Source: Argentina anserina
Lineage: Eukaryota > Streptophyta > Magnoliopsida > Rosales > Rosaceae
Reading direction: 5' to 3'
DNA length: 64,000 nucleotides
Assembly: GCF_933775445.1 (NCBI RefSeq)
Contig: NC_065877.1
Location: 992,001 to 1,056,000 of the forward strand
A model generated the notes under the pieces. That model saw nothing but the letters and a program-made list of their open reading frames with translations, searched no databases and was not told where the DNA came from. Shown here piece after piece: positions 11,541 to 28,692 of this stretch; the first letter of the stretch is position 1; the number at the start of each line of letters is the position of its first letter. Made by a program: the position numbers and the translations under genes.

Positions 11541-11604
11541 AAGTCTCTAAGAGGTAGAACATGGGTGATGTCAAGTCTCTAAAAGGTAGAACATGGATGA
11601 TGTG
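11541..11604. repeat. Two-copy tandem repeat of 32 bp
   Basis: Units 11541-11572 and 11573-11604 both start AAGTCTCTAA and contain GGTAGAACATGG, with three differences. No coding frame. Confidence 0.85.
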
Positions 11605-12408
11605 AGGATAATGAAGAATAATATAATATAAAGAGAATAGTGAGAGTTTATTATAAGTGATTGAGATGGTTAGCTTGATTAGCTAAAGCAAAAATATGTA
11701 AATATATTTTCAAGCTACAGGAGACCCCAAATTTACTGTACGCCTAGAGTCTTACAAGCTAGCTATGCAGATTGATCGAATTTTAGTATTTGAATCTTTA
11801 GTCTCTAAAAAGGTCTTAAAACTATAAATCTTTTATTCAGAGAGAAATAATTTGGTCCATTAGAAGTTGGAGGATAAGTTTAACAACAAAATAGGTGGCA
11901 AAATAGGTGGCTATTGATCCGCATTTTAACCTGGAAAATCTGACTTTGTGAGCTTTAAGATCCAGACTGCTTCTAACTAGATTACCGTTTCAGTTTACTG
12001 CACCGTAAAAAGATTATTTGCTAAACATGAGGACTTCCATGTTCTTTGCTGAAAATAGAGTAGCTTCATCCAAGGAGTTTGTCTCATTACTAACAAAATC
12101 AATTCACACTATTTATACAAGAAACTTTGGTTGTATAGACTCACTGTGTGCAAAGTTTTTCTTTGAAAGGCTTGTGTTCTTTGTATGGTTGATAAGTTAA
12201 TAGTAAATCAAACAAGTAAAAACGTTATGGTAAATACTAGAAATAACTCAAAAAGAATCTAGGAGTTCTGATCCAAATAGGAAAGACACCCCCGCACTTA
12301 CCTCTAATTCGTTATGGTAAAAACTAGCCTCCACGTTAGCCGTCACATAGAAATAGGTGCTAGTGAAATTTTCTCATACAGAACGAAGCTGTGAGAAAGA
12401 GAGCAACG
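11605..12408. other. AT-rich spacer and upstream region of the pectate lyase gene
   Basis: No gene seen. The 60-codon frame at 12018-12200 has no recognisable features. The last 100 bp presumably hold the pectate lyase leader. No clear TATA box found. Confidence 0.4.
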
Positions 12409-13695
12409 ATGGCTGTGTTCGAGTGGGATAACAGAACGATTTCTATGGGTATATTGGTTCTCTTCGTGTTCTTCTTCGTTGCCGAAACGAGACTTGCACC
12501 AACAACAGTTGATGACCCCGACGACGCTGCTTCCATGATCTCCTCAAGTACCCTAAACAGCACCGAAGAAAACCCCAGGCAGATCAAGGCGCCACCCCCA
12601 TTACCATGTCCGACCGGGAATAACATCGACGACTGCTGGCGATGTGACCCTAACTGGTACAACAACCGGAAGCGTCTAGCTGACTGCGCCATTGGTTTCG
12701 GCAAGAACGCAATCGGCGGCCGCGACGGGCGCTTCTACGTCGTCACTGACCCTAGTGATGATGATGCCGTAAACCCTAGAGTTGGGACGCTCCGCCATGC
12801 AGTAATTCAATCCGAGCCTCTATGGATTGTGTTCGAGCGTGATATGGTGATACAACTCAAGCAGGAGCTCATCATGAACAGCCACAAAACTATAGACGGC
12901 CGAGGAGCCAGGGTTCATATTGCAAATGGAGCATGCATTACTATCCAATACGTCAAGAACATCATAATACATGGCCTCCACATCTACGGCTGCAAGCCTA
13001 CGGGGAATGCCATGGTGAGGAGCTCACCGTCACATTTTGGTTGGAGAGGAATGGCAGATGGTGATGCCGTGTCGATTTTCGGTTCCAGGGACGTGTGGAT
13101 TGATCACAACTCGCTCTCCAACTGCGCCGACGGCCTTGTGGATGTTGTCATGGCCTCAACTGCAATCACAGTCTCGAACAATGACTTATGGCACCACAAT
13201 GAGGCCATGCTGTTTGGTCACAGTGACTCTTATACCGGAGACAAGGACATGCAAGTGACTGTTGTTTACAATCGCTTTGGGGAAGGACTAGTGCAAAGGA
13301 TGCCGCATTGTAGGCAAGGTTATTGTCATGTGGTGAACAATGACTACAGCCGAGGCTGGGGGATGTATGCCATCGGCGGAAGTGCAAACCCTACCATCAA
13401 CAGCGAAGGCAACCGATTCGCTGCTGATCCGAAAAGGTACCCGAATTCGAATGAGGTTACCAAGAGGACTTCAGGGGGCGGGTCGGAGTGGAAGCAGTGG
13501 AATTGGAGGTCTCAGGGAGATTTGTTGTTGAATGGTGCCTTCTTTGTTCCGTCTGGAGTACCCGGAGCTGATGCCGGGGCCTATGCTAAGGCCTCGAGTG
13601 ACGTCAAAGCTCAGAAATCATCCATGGTCGAAGCCTTAACTTCTGCTGCCGGTGCACTCACCTGTCACAAAGACCATACATGCGCTCGTAACTAG
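12409..13695 (+). CDS. Pectate lyase (polysaccharide lyase family 1), intronless
   Basis: A 428-residue secreted enzyme that cleaves de-esterified pectin in the cell wall by Ca2+-dependent beta-elimination. I start at the ATG at 12409 ([10 protein letters not shown]). The frame opens slightly earlier, but only with GTG. Residues about 13-30 are a hydrophobic signal segment. The plant PL1 core follows: [58 protein letters not shown], then the Ca-binding [35 protein letters not shown] and the catalytic-loop [16 protein letters not shown] (catalytic Arg and Pro kept; His stands where plant enzymes often have Arg). [17 protein letters not shown] and LTCHKDHTC complete it. Length is normal. Having no intron is less common in this family. 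Convergent with the AHL gene. Confidence 0.95.
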   Translation: MAVFEWDNRTISMGILVLFVFFFVAETRLAPTTVDDPDDAASMISSSTLNSTEENPRQIKAPPPLPCPTGNNIDDCWRCDPNWYNNRKRLADCAIGFGKNAIGGRDGRFYVVTDPSDDDAVNPRVGTLRHAVIQSEPLWIVFERDMVIQLKQELIMNSHKTIDGRGARVHIANGACITIQYVKNIIIHGLHIYGCKPTGNAMVRSSPSHFGWRGMADGDAVSIFGSRDVWIDHNSLSNCADGLVDVVMASTAITVSNNDLWHHNEAMLFGHSDSYTGDKDMQVTVVYNRFGEGLVQRMPHCRQGYCHVVNNDYSRGWGMYAIGGSANPTINSEGNRFAADPKRYPNSNEVTKRTSGGGSEWKQWNWRSQGDLLLNGAFFVPSGVPGADAGAYAKASSDVKAQKSSMVEALTSAAGALTCHKDHTCARN

Positions 13696-14276
13696 CTAGT
13701 ACCTCAACACTAATTGTGGGTTCTTTCTTCTTTCTTTGTTAGGTCAAGTCATATGTTCAACAATTTTAGTACTGAAATAGTAATAGGGCTGGAATGATAT
13801 ATAATTGTCAATGCATTACATCTCCTGGTCTTTGTATCTGATCTGGATTGCTTTACCCATAATTCCATACCATCAAGCACAAGTTTGAAGTAGAAAATAA
13901 ACAAAAGATTTTATTCCTACCGTCAGAGGCGATCTCGCTAGCCTACCGGTGTAGACAGAACTAGCCTCTTTCCAATTCCGGCACTTTTGGACGGGGTTGA
14001 TCTCAACTAAAAACATGTCATAATAAGCAGTACGATAGCATAAGCAATACCAAGATAATTTCAGACTGAACAAACTTTAACTACCAGATTCAGCATCAAA
14101 CACATAATGAGTAATATTGAAGGGAGAAAAATATCTCAACCACCAGTGTCACAAAGGGACTTTCAAATAGAGATGATGGCATGTATGGTGCACGCTACCG
14201 GCAGCTTAGACTGACAAAAAGCACTGATATATTATACATCTGTCTATCTAACAGCTTTCAGATCTTAAAAACAACC
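13696..14276. other. 3' flanks of two convergent genes
   Basis: Holds the 3' untranslated regions of the pectate lyase (plus) and AHL (minus) genes. No additional gene seen. Confidence 0.5.
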
Positions 14277-17200
14277 CTAGTCTCGAATCTGATCGTAGTC
14301 CCCATTTTCAGGAGATTGGTGGGCTGCACGACCTCCTCTTCCTGCAAAGAGAAGCTTGTTTTAGTCTTAAGTTGTACATTGTTTATACATACAATTCAAT
14401 GCAAAGGTACAGAAGGACTATTATGCATTATAACCTGCCAATTCATAAGCACCAGAGCTTCTGGCATCTGGACCAGTCCTCCAATCTGCAGATCCATGCA
14501 TGCCCTGAATCATGAAATTACTTCCTCCAAAAGCCTGCTGTTGTTCATCATTTGCCCGGACCATATTTCTTCCAGAAGAGTTCATTGTTGAGCGGAAACC
14601 TACATTCATCATAGGCGCACCATCACCAGGCGATGGCAGCCTGGGGATAGAAACCTCAACTTTTGCACCGGTATTGACATCACTTTTGTTTTCAATCAGA
14701 AAAGTACCAACAATAACCTGTACACGGAACAAATACAGCTAAAATGAAATAAAAGGGAAAAATATTCTGAAGATGAATCACCAAGTGCTCTAATATAAAA
14801 CTAGAACAGAAGTGACTACTCATTCGTCATAGTTGTGCACTTGTACACAACGGAAGTAGATAATACTATAGAGTATCATTAAGATATTTTAGTACCTGAA
14901 CAGGGCCTGCAGCCATCAGTGGTCCACCAACTCCACCCCCAATGATTTGACCATTTGTACTGGACAAACACACACTGAGTCCACCAGACTTTCCCCCATA
15001 TGTATGTACATAAGATCCCGACAGTGAGATGATCTCAAAGTATCCCTAATATCGATCAGATAAAAAAAATCATTAAACCAACTGAACATGAAGCAGGGAT
15101 GACACATAATCATTCTGTAAATCTATTCAAATGGTATAAATCCAATCTTTGAACACACTAATGATATAGTACGTAGTTAACATATGTATGTTCATATGCT
15201 TTTATATAAGTACATATACATAATGTCTTTTCACATCTCACCCACAGTTTCTGGTTGGATAAAGACCTAGACCGACATAAGCTTCTCAACTGATATGCAT
15301 AAGTTCAAGAAAAAAGATATATTTGGAACAGCCACCAAGATATTTGTAAATTCATTGCCAAACTGCGCACCAACAGAAGGGGGGACTTACAACACCTGAA
15401 TAACTAGCGCGGTAACATAATTATAATTTAATACTTTCCCCTCAACCATGCTGTTTGTGGGTATAGATGCCAATACACTGGTGCTCTCAAATCCAGTATT
15501 TTACTGCCAAAAACATCTGAGTACTACATTAAATAAAACAATTGCTCAATCTTGCGCTCTTAACACGGTTCTAACTCAAGTTTACAATCAGCAAAACTCA
15601 CGTTCATTTTTGGCTCCCTCATAAGACAACAATAACTTAACTGAGTAAATGACCAGCAAAGTTCCAACATATTGCGAGTAAAAAAGAAAGAGCAAAATCT
15701 TATGGTTTTACAGTGTCTAATCGTGACTTTCTTAAATGGTAAAGAAGCAAAGTTAAATGTTTTTACCTCTAGTGCCATATTATTATTACCAAATAGTAGT
15801 ACAATATACACGCACACACATACATTACCAAGCTGATAACATCATAGTGCAACTCAGCAGGTCCCACATAAATAAACTAGAATATAAAGTATAAAAATCA
15901 GAAAAGAATTTACCTCATATGTAACGTTGCCTCCTGAAGTAGCTGGCTGACGGATGGATGCATTTGAGATCGATCCAGAAGCGGACAGAATGCATATGTC
16001 ACGCTTACTCTGCCGCATGAAACCCATGATTTTGTCGCCCACATCCTGCTCAAGAAATTCATCTACTTTTCAATGTTTGTAGCAAATAAACCAAAGAACC
16101 AAAATGAAAACCATATATAAAGATGACACGTCAATAAGGTAAGATATATAATATGAAAATATAATTTGTTGGTAGTTAGTAAGGATGAGGCGAATGTGAT
16201 TTTCTAGGGACACGGTGTGAAAAAAAGTGACACCGCTCTAACATAGTCATGAGTATTTGAATTTGAGGGGAGGGGGCTGGATTCCATGTATAACTGAAGC
16301 TTGAAGCAAAAGTGAAAAGTACTACTTAACAGGGCTGAACTTCAGTGTTTTAGAGACAAAAAGTCATTCTCAGTACCAGATTGAGAAGACAGATATAATC
16401 TTTAAGACTTTGATCTTAAATATCAACATTTCAAGCCACTCAAAAAAAGATTACTTTATCTTCTGCTAAGAACAAATGTATACCTCTCCTGCAGTCACGG
16501 TTAGAACATGTGGTGTAAAACCTTGTCCAGAATTGCCTGCACCAACCCACGAAGAGAGACAGCCTACATGAGTATTATTATATAGATATACCTCACTTTG
16601 TAAAAAAAAGGGAACTTCAACAATACTAAAAACCAAACAGCATACAAGGAGAATAATAGAAGTTTAATGGATACCTAGGTTTACATTCATATTATACTCA
16701 TGCCATCTAAACTTACATGACACTACTAATAGAACAGTATTAATCTTTCTTCTGTCAACAATATATAGAAGGATATGATCCGCAATAAAATCATGGGCCG
16801 TGTCACCCTTTTGCATGGTACTCACCATTCATACTACCAAAGTGAAAATGTAACACACCAATAATCAGAGTTCTTGGTATAGCAGTAAAAATAATGAACA
16901 ACAAAAAAATAAATGGAAAACCACAAAAACATGTGTCACCTAGGGAATAGAGTTTAATGTCAAGCCTACTAATTTTCTCTTATAACTTTTGAAAGAACTT
17001 AGTTACATCATGATTCTCATCACTTGCATCATCTAATTTTCTCATCATAATTGTTACAGACATCATCTCCCAAGTATAAATAAAGGACAAAATTTAAGTA
17101 TGCAGACACTTGAGACCTAAACCCAAGAACGTCTTCACCAAACATTTACTGATAGCCAAGTTAACTATCCTTCACATACATAAGCAAGGAAGGTCGGAAG

Positions 17201-18711
17201 CTTGTAAAACAGACAATAGATAGGAAACCCTGAGAATGTCCAATGAAAGAAACCCTGAATAACTCATAACTAAGAAACCATTGTTTGGGAAAATGGTCTC
17301 TAAACGTTTTCTTTTATATTTAAATTGCATTGCTTTCCCATTTTGAATGAAATCCAGATATATCCTTATGTTTGGCATCATAAATAAACCCCCAAAAAAA
17401 ATCATCGAATTTTACTATCATTTACTGCAGACAGGATTGATGACTGGCCCCACCGTCTTTCTTTATAATACAAAGATAAAGCCAAAGGTAATAGTATTTC
17501 AAATGAAAACGGTTTTCATGTAGAAGGCATTCATGCAGCTTCATTAATAGACCGAACTCACCGTCTAACACTGGTTTTCACTGGAGGAATAAATATGGGA
17601 AGGAAATTGATTTTATATTTTTCTCCAAGTCCCCCAAAGTGTCTGTTTTAAAAGTCGAATAGATCGAAAATTGGCTCAAAATAAACAAAAGGTCCAAAGT
17701 AAAATATATTCTCTTATCTTATCTTCTCCCAGAATGAAACAGCAGTAAGCAAAATAAACACTCTTACTTATATTTGCTCTTCTTTTCTTAAAGCTTTTCT
17801 TGCAAACAGATGCACGTACATTCGGCCCCATTCAAAGTTTAACTTACCAATGATCACCTCGAAAGGGCAACGTAAAACTGCCATATTCAGCAAAAACCAA
17901 ACAAGAGTACCAAAAGCTTACAATTATCAATAAAGAACAAAACACTGAGCTACTAAGGACTGAGGAGCAACAACACCAATGCAGCCAAAAGAACAATCCT
18001 AAACCACAAACTCAAAGCAATTGCAGCACAATTCAACCAATCACCAACTGAACAGAAGCAAAGCAAGCAGGAAACCAATCCAAAACCAGAACCCAGAAAG
18101 CGAAAAAGAGAACACAGTCAATATCACAACCAAAGTTTCAATCTTTACAGCATAATGCTAAAACCCAAATCAGAAATCGAAGCAAATAAAACAATAGAAA
18201 CTCATAAAGCCCAAAACTTTGAGAATCAAACCACACAATAAGCAAAAGGGTAATCTCCAAAATCAAAAACAAACAAAAAAAACACACCAATAGCCGAGAG
18301 CTGCGATTTCTTGGTGGACCCAGAATAAGACGGCGAGGCTGCGGCGCCGCCAGCTCCGCCGTGCTGCTGCTGCTGCTCCTTCTTGACCTTAGCAGAGGAG
18401 GAGTGAGACGACGACGTGGCGGCCTTCTTCGCCGCCAAGGCCTGCTCCGGCGTGCCGTACTTTCTGGGCCGGCCGCGCTTCCTCTTCACCGGCTCGATAG
18501 GTGACGTCACGGCTGACGCAGGCGGCGGAGGGGGGACCGCGGAGGCTGAGGTGGAGTGAGTGAAGACCATGTTGTTGTTAAGGTTGTTGTTGTTGTGGTC
18601 GGCCGAGGACAGCTGTTGTTGGTGTTGGAGGCCATTGGTCGGAGAAGACAAGGCGGCGGTGGTGTTGGAGGGGTGGAAGTAGGAGCTGAGTTGGTGTTCG
18701 TTTGGTTCCAT
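14277..18711 (-). CDS. AT-hook motif nuclear-localized (AHL) protein with PPC/DUF296 domain
   Basis: A nuclear DNA-binding protein of 368 residues. Exons: 18711-18288, 16536-16484, 16045-15914, 15045-14896, 14717-14435 and 14341-14277; the phases join and total 1,107 nt. The N-terminus is Asn/Gln/Pro-rich. VKRKRGRPRKYGTPEQ (about residues 75-90) is an AT-hook of the R-G-R-P-R-K-Y type. A Ser/Lys stretch, QQQQHGG and SGSTKKSQLSAIG follow. The PPC domain begins GFTPHVLTVTAGEDVGDKI and includes CILSASGSISNASIRQPA, FEIISLSGSYVHTYGGKSGG and GGGVGGPLMAAGPVQVIVG. The C-terminus is GRGGRAAHQSPENGDYDQIRD, cut here to its recognisable end QSPENGDYDQIRD. Introns, and a single hook of this type, place it in the intron-containing AHL clade, perhaps type III. 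Intron 1 is 1.75 kb; part of it resembles 43570-43750. Confidence 0.93.
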
Positions 18712-20017
18712 TGTTGTTGTCGTTGAGGTTTGTGTTTTTAGAGAGAGAAACCGCGTCTCTGCTCTCCTCCCGAATTTTGCTACAAAAAAATAATAATAAA
18801 TTTTCTTTTTTCTTTTTTAGAAAATTTGGGTATTTATGGGGAGAGGAGTTTTGTGAGTTGTTGGTGTGGTTTTTATATGGGTTGGAGAGAGTTTGAGCCG
18901 TTCGATTGGGATTTTGGGGGTATTTTGATTTGAGGTGTCAACTACCTCTCTAGTATTTGGTTTAATGTAGTTCCCATTATGCTTTTATTCATGTTTGACT
19001 CTACTTCTAACTTCTAAGTTAGATTTTGTGGTAAATTCAATAGTAGTTGAAGTTGGCACATCGACTGTTTGCTCGAAATGCCATTGTATCACCCTCGTGT
19101 AGTAGATGGAGGGCGATTGAGAGAGATATGTTAAAGAGAGGATGGAACAGTTAGTGAGAGATTAATGAGATCAATCAAGTTTGATGTTTACTAAGAATAG
19201 CATGATATGTTTCTTACTCCTCCATTCAACCCAAAAGGGTATAATGTAGACCCATCTCAATTCAACTACGCCAACTATCCCAACATGTACCTAATATGTG
19301 GGGCTCATTTGCTGTGCAGCAATGTATGGCATACACACAGTTGTGTGTGGTGAATGGAGGGGTGTTATAACATATACATTAAGATGTGAGGGCTAGTCTG
19401 TGGAGGAAAATGCTACTGTATACCATGAAGTAGCGCATGATAGAATTTTCCTAATATATGGGGTTAAAATCACAAAATTAATAGCTATGATATGAATGTG
19501 ACCATCTAAGCGATGCTTGGACTAAATGAGTAAATCATTATATGATTTGGGGTTTGCAATTCGAGAACAAAGAACTCGAATCTGTAGAAGTTTCTAGTTC
19601 GAGTGGTGCAGTGTTTGTTGTTCGATCAAAATTAGAATGTTAAGTGTGCTGAGAAAGTATTTCATAAGGTTTGCCAAAATTGAAAAAAGAAAAGAAGAAT
19701 GATTAAACAGATCACTTTTGGCCTTTGGTGATAAGGATGTTCTACAAGTCCAAGCATTAAGAGGCAGTCGGTTATATAATGAGGCAACCGTTGAATTTCC
19801 ACAAGAACACAGAAAGTGGTAAGTTACAGCAGGTTGTCACATCTTTCTCCTCCCTTTTCTTTCTTGCAGTTATCAACATGGATCACATTATGGCCGGCAT
19901 GGCTTTCTTCAAGATTCAAATGTTGTTCCTTTAACCACAGAAGTGTCTAATCATTCAACCACTGCAGATGTTTCTTATGTTACAGATTAGGTCATTTTGA
20001 TTAATAAGCAGCACAGG
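18712..20017. promoter_or_regulatory. Divergent promoter region between the AHL and L18a-like genes
   Basis: The first 190 bp upstream of the AHL ATG are pyrimidine/purine-rich and probably its leader. The remainder has no gene. An 80-bp segment at 19551-19631 (containing CAAAGAACTCGA and GTAGAAGT) recurs, diverged, at 20178-20258 inside intron 1 of the next gene. Leader sequence for the plus-strand gene is likely in the last 200 bp. Confidence 0.4.
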
Positions 20018-20926
20018 ATGACAGAAGCACCATCACTTCCTCACATGTCTAACACCACCACCACGACTCGGATCACATTACAGGATCATCATGGTTAGTA
20101 TCACCATTGTCTTTGTCTGGTTCAAATGTGTGTGCTTCTTCAACTAGAGGTATATCCATTTTGCTAAGATGTTAAGCCCGAAACTGTAAATCGAAGATCA
20201 AAGAACTCGAGTGTGTAGAAGTCTGTAGCACGAGTAACGTGTTGTTTTAGTTCCGGAATAAAGAACAAATGCTACTAGTTTTTTACGTTTAAGATGCCAA
20301 TACTTCAAAGGGAGAAGGAAATGAAGTGAATGGTCGTGAATACAGAATAGACAGTTCTGCTATGTCCCTTTTTTGCGATTTGAGTTATCTTACGTGACAA
20401 TGTAGAATCTGTTTCAGGTGGAGATTATGATAAGACAGAAATGGTGAAACTCGAAGTTGATGGAGGAGGAGAGTCGGCTTTGGTAGAGGATAGATGCTCT
20501 GATGGGGTGTATGATAAGCCTCTTCCATGCTTTGGTTGTGGCATTGGATGGTTCTCGTGAGTTCTAATCCGAATGTGTTTCACTTTTCCCCTTCAAATTT
20601 AAGAAACAAAGGGACAGAGATTTGATGTTTTCATGAGTTTGAAAAGTGCTTTTTTATCTAGCAGATTTCTACTGGGATTCGCTTTTCCTCCACTATGGTA
20701 CTATGCAACAGTTCTTTACATTGGGAATTTTGTGAAAGACCCTAGAGAGAGGCCTGGCCTAGCAGCATCTGCAATCGCAGTAAGAATGATAGACGAATCA
20801 CTACTACTCCAATGTAATTTTACTGCAGCAATGTTCTAAATCAAACTCTTAAAGTTCGTGTGATCTCTACAGGCTTTAATTTGCTCAGTCCTCTTGGTTG
20901 TCCTGCTAGCTTCAGTATTCTGTTAG
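20018..20926 (+). CDS. 60S ribosomal protein L18a-like small membrane protein
   Basis: Exons 20018-20093, 20418-20556, 20665-20779 and 20873-20926 join in phase to 127 residues. The N-terminal half is hydrophilic (MTEAPSLPHMSNTTTTT; LEVDGGGESALVEDRC). Then comes LPCFGCGIGWFSFLLGFAFP, a first hydrophobic helix, YIGNFVKDPRERPGLAASAI, and a second hydrophobic helix ending LLVVLLASVFC. This G-I-G-W plus R-E-R-P-G pattern between two helices marks the plant family annotated as 'ribosomal protein L18a-like'. Despite the name these are small membrane proteins, not ribosomal subunits, and their role is poorly defined. All splice sites are GT-AG. Convergent with the MYCBP-like gene. Confidence 0.85.
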
Positions 20927-21410
20927 CAACCTGTGGCGAGTTTCTTCAAGAAATGCAGACAATATCTGCCGTAAATTGTTGGAGTTAGGAATGAAGTCAT
21001 GAATTTAACTTGAAATGAATTTGATATCTAGCTAACTGTAACATTTCCAGGTTGGTCTCTAATGTTGGCTTGCATGTTTTCTTGTCGTTGTAATTCTTGT
21101 TATCCATACTACAATGTGGAACTAGATTTAAGCATGAGGCTGGCTGAAACTATATCTTGAGAAAACAATATGAAATCTTGCCAAACAAGAACAACATTAG
21201 ATGGTCTAAATGAGCAGATGACATACTACAGATCAGTTAGCAAAACTACCAACTCTTCTCACCAAAGGTTACAACAACCACATGAGAGAGTACAAACACA
21301 AAGGAATTTCTGGTGTTAATATGAATACTGCCACGGAACAATGCCGATATATTTACCAGAAATAAAGGTCTCACTTTGCTCAACATTATGCCAGATCATC
21401 TATCAAACTT
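20927..21410. other. 3' flanks of two convergent genes
   Basis: Untranslated ends of the L18a-like (plus) and MYCBP-like (minus) genes. No other feature seen. Confidence 0.5.
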
Positions 21411-23115
21411 CTAGGACTTATCCTTTTGAGCCTCCTCAGAAACGGTTTCCTTGGTAGAACCTGGTGCCTCATGATGAGTCGTACGCGATTGTGAGTTCTT
21501 AAGGCCCTCCAACTGCAATACAGTGCATATTCTGAGCTCATAGATGTATAACCAAGGGGAAGTTTTGGGCACACACAATTCAAATGAAAATCAATATCAG
21601 ATGCCGCCTATTAAGTCACAGGAGAACAGCCAGGAGGCAAACTTTTAAGCTTACATGCACACTCTCCGCATATTAACCTAGCGGACAGCTGATTCCACTT
21701 ATCTCAAATACACTACCACAGTGAGAATCATCCTAAAACAACCTTATAGACAAACAACATCTTCATAGGCATCTTATAAGCTGTGTAGATATGCCTTTAG
21801 CACACATCAAAACACAGAAGTATCTAACATTCAGATTTGTAACAGTATAGACTATAGACAGCTTACAAAGCAAATCAAGAAGGATTTATGCACTAGAGCT
21901 CATGCTCTTCCTCTGTGGCCAATGTTAATAGATTACCGTCCATTCTCTGGTGATCCCAACTCAGATTTATATCTACAAGATACTTCGTTACTCGATATAG
22001 ATTTAATTATTAAGATAACACAAATTGTGAGTTAGTGCATCGTAGAAGTTAGAACTATGGATAATACGTTAGGACAGATCAATATATGTATGAACTCTTG
22101 CCTTTCTCATATTTAAGTGTGCAAGTGTAATATGCATACAAAACCCAATCATGTCATTAGTTGCCTTACATACGAGATCTAACAAATTTTCTCTCTTCAT
22201 TTCCATTGATACTTAGTGATAGTATTAATCTTATAAGACTTCACAGTTCCATCCACAACACTCTTGGCATTGGCCACTGCCTATACCAAATTCAAAGTAC
22301 AAGAAGGAAAAGAGTACCTCTGCACTTGTCTCTTGGTAAGCTGCGAAAAGTTGGTTATACTTCATCTGCAAATCTGAAAGTTCAGCCTGCAGCTTTTCGT
22401 AATCAGACAGAGATGGACCTCCTAACTTTTGCTGAACAAACCTGCCATATCGAAACTGATCATATACACAGATTCAAGATAGAGCTACAATGTCAAATCA
22501 GATACTAGGAAGATAACCCAAAACTGGCAATGAAATCAAAAGCTAATATCTTTCTTTCAACAATTGAACAAACTGATAAGAATGAATAATTAACAATGAT
22601 ATACTTGGACAATTAGTCATTTACATTACTATTGATAAAAACAAAATGGCATTATATTGAACTAGATCAAAGGGTCAAAGAAACTAATCAACTCACTCGA
22701 GCGCAGAGGAAGGCTTGTCATTTTGCTCGTACAATGCAACCAAAACTGTCCCAGAAAATATTTTACAGGAAATTAGACAGATTGAATGAGAATGCACATT
22801 GATTAATCACAAAAATCCAATCTTTCCACACAAAACAGATAAAAGAAAAGGACTTGATTAAGGTTCACATCGATAAAAAGACATGAGAGAGAAACAGACC
22901 TTTGGTCAGTGCATCAAGGACTCCACTGGATTCCAAGTACTTCCTGAAAGCTTCTTTCTTCGCCTCCTTTTCCTGCCAAATACATTCATCACCAGAAGCC
23001 CATTTTCAATTGAAAGAGTTGATAAACAGTCACTGAAGCTTTTTCATGAGAAACCCAAGAAACTAAAATGCAAAGAATCAATGAAGGAAATACATACCTC
23101 CTTGTAGTGCATCAT
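21411..23115 (-). CDS. c-Myc-binding protein (MYCBP/AMY-1) homologue
   Basis: Five exons (23115-23098, 22972-22900, 22745-22697, 22441-22318 and 21512-21411) join in phase to 121 residues. The core reads EAFRKYLESSGVLDALTKVL, VALYEQNDKPSSALEFVQQK and LGGPSLSDYEKLQAELSDLQ, which is the MYCBP/AMY-1 signature followed by a coiled coil (KYNQLFAAYQETSAELEGL). The tail is short, hydrophilic and acidic. Animal AMY-1 binds c-Myc and A-kinase anchoring proteins. The plant function is not established and plants lack Myc of that type, so only the family is asserted. Two adjacent ATGs (23115 and 23112) begin the protein; I took the first. Confidence 0.9.
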
Positions 23116-23197
23116 GGTGATCTCCCTCTTCTTCTTTCTTGTTTTCTCTGTGTTGCTGCTAATCTGCTAAAGTCTTATTGGGGAAGTTTCTTTGTTT

Positions 23198-23205
23198 TAT
23201 ATAAG
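23198..23205 (-). promoter_or_regulatory. TATA box of the MYCBP-like gene
   Basis: Minus-strand TTATATAAA, about 85 bp upstream of the start codon. A fitting position for a short leader. Confidence 0.5.
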
Positions 23206-23399
23206 TCTGGCCCTACCTTATTTTATTGGTTATAGTGAGGAATAATGACACTACGATACTACACCTGCTCTATTTCCAGAGAGAATCAGTAGGTCAAAGT
23301 TTGATTGATCATATGGGATTTCTGTTCATTTCACATGGCTTAGGTTTCTTCAATTTATTTGTGTGGGATGTTTTTTGTTCATTTCTGTTTATACCTAAG

Positions 23400-23990
23400 G
23401 TTATAAGGAGGATCACGTTTAATTCATTCGAATCGAGCTCGTACAATTAAACGAGTCGGCTCAATATTAAGTTCGGTCTTAAAGATAAATTGAATTTGAA
23501 CGATAAGTATTTAGTTCGTTCGACTCGTTTAGTTAGTGAGCAAGCTCGGGCTCGTCAGCTTGTTTATTAATTAAACTAGACTTATTAAATTTTATAATAG
23601 ATATAAAGTATAATTTTTATATGAGAAATAATATTAAAAATAATATATTAGTTAGAAGGAGCTAAAAAACTTCTTTTGAGAATAATTAGTTAAAGATTTT
23701 AAGTTTAATAACTAGTTTAATCTGTTATTTTTAGTTTATTACAAAAAAAGAGATTTTGTGTGATGTTATGACATTAGATTTTGAATTTTTTAATTTTTTA
23801 ATTTCATATAATTTAAGTCGGCTCGGTTCAAGTTTGAGCTCATTTAATAAAATAAACCAACCTGAGCCTAATTCGAGTTTTTTCAAACCGAGCCGAACTT
23901 GAACATTAAGGACAGAAATCAAATTTTAACCCGGCTCAAGCTTGATTGAATGAAAACGAGCCAAATATGAACAACCTAGTATTATGCTCG
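23400..23990. repeat. Degenerate interspersed repeat rich in GAGCCGA/TCGGCTC motifs
   Basis: AT-rich sequence is punctuated by GAGTCGGCTC, GTCGGCTCGG, CCGAGCCGAACTTGAAC and GAGCCAAATATGAACAACCT. The left end (ATTCATTCGAATCGAGCTCG) and the right end, reverse-complemented (TTCATTCAATCAAGCTTGAG), resemble each other, suggesting a decayed inverted-repeat element. No coding potential. Confidence 0.5.
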
Positions 23991-24501
23991 GCTCATTTAC
24001 ACCCATTTTTGTACCTTGTAAGCTTATTTTGGACATGTCACCAAAAATTAGCATTTTCAGACATTTGGTAATTGGTATTGGACTATTGGCATATTATGTA
24101 CGCCGGTGAAGCTGCGTTGAAGTTCCATACGCGAAATCTGAGAATCGCCAACAGTAATTGTAGTACAATCTAACAAGCTTTCAGTGTCCAGTGTATTCTG
24201 GATAACCGTATAACATATCCAGCTGTCTTGATCCATGGAGCTTCACAACAAAGATATCATACTACCGGTTAATAAGAACACAATGTTACGTCAAAAAGGG
24301 ATCAAACTCATGGACCTATCCTAGCTTTAACATCGTTTTGGCATTATCTAGTCACCTTGCTGGATGGCTTGAATCTAATGAAGTTAACAGACTAAAGATT
24401 AACAGAAGCTAAACCACCCTTTCACTTATCAACAAACTCTATCTCACTCTCTTTCACTTCTCAAAGTGGGAACCGTAAGTGCATCAAATACACCCCAACT
24501 T
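23991..24501. other. Spacer and 3' region of GPI8
   Basis: Includes the likely 3' untranslated region of the minus-strand GPI8 gene. No other feature seen. Confidence 0.4.
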
Positions 24502-28458
<3,957 letters not shown>

Positions 28459-28684
28459 CTTGAAACGCAAAGATGAGAACTTTGGGTGCAGAGTTTGATA
28501 GAGAAGTGACAAAAGCAAGAAGCTTTGGGTCATGTTGATATGAAATAAGGGAACCCAAAAGTGTTGATGGCTGAAGGAGCCAACCCAATTTGTCACTGAT
28601 AGCTTTTCTGGGGAAATATGACCCCTCTGAATCTGGAGACTGCTATTTGTGACTGTTGCTATTGTGGTTCAATTTCTGGGAGTT

Positions 28685-28692
28685 TTATATAA
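28685..28692 (-). promoter_or_regulatory. Possible TATA box of GPI8
   Basis: Minus-strand TTATATAA about 230 bp upstream of the GPI8 ATG. Plausible but unproven. Confidence 0.35.

Noticed and set aside
23731..23922. 63-codon minus-strand frame
   Set aside because: Lies in an AT-rich degenerate repeat; Leu/Lys-rich composition follows from base composition.
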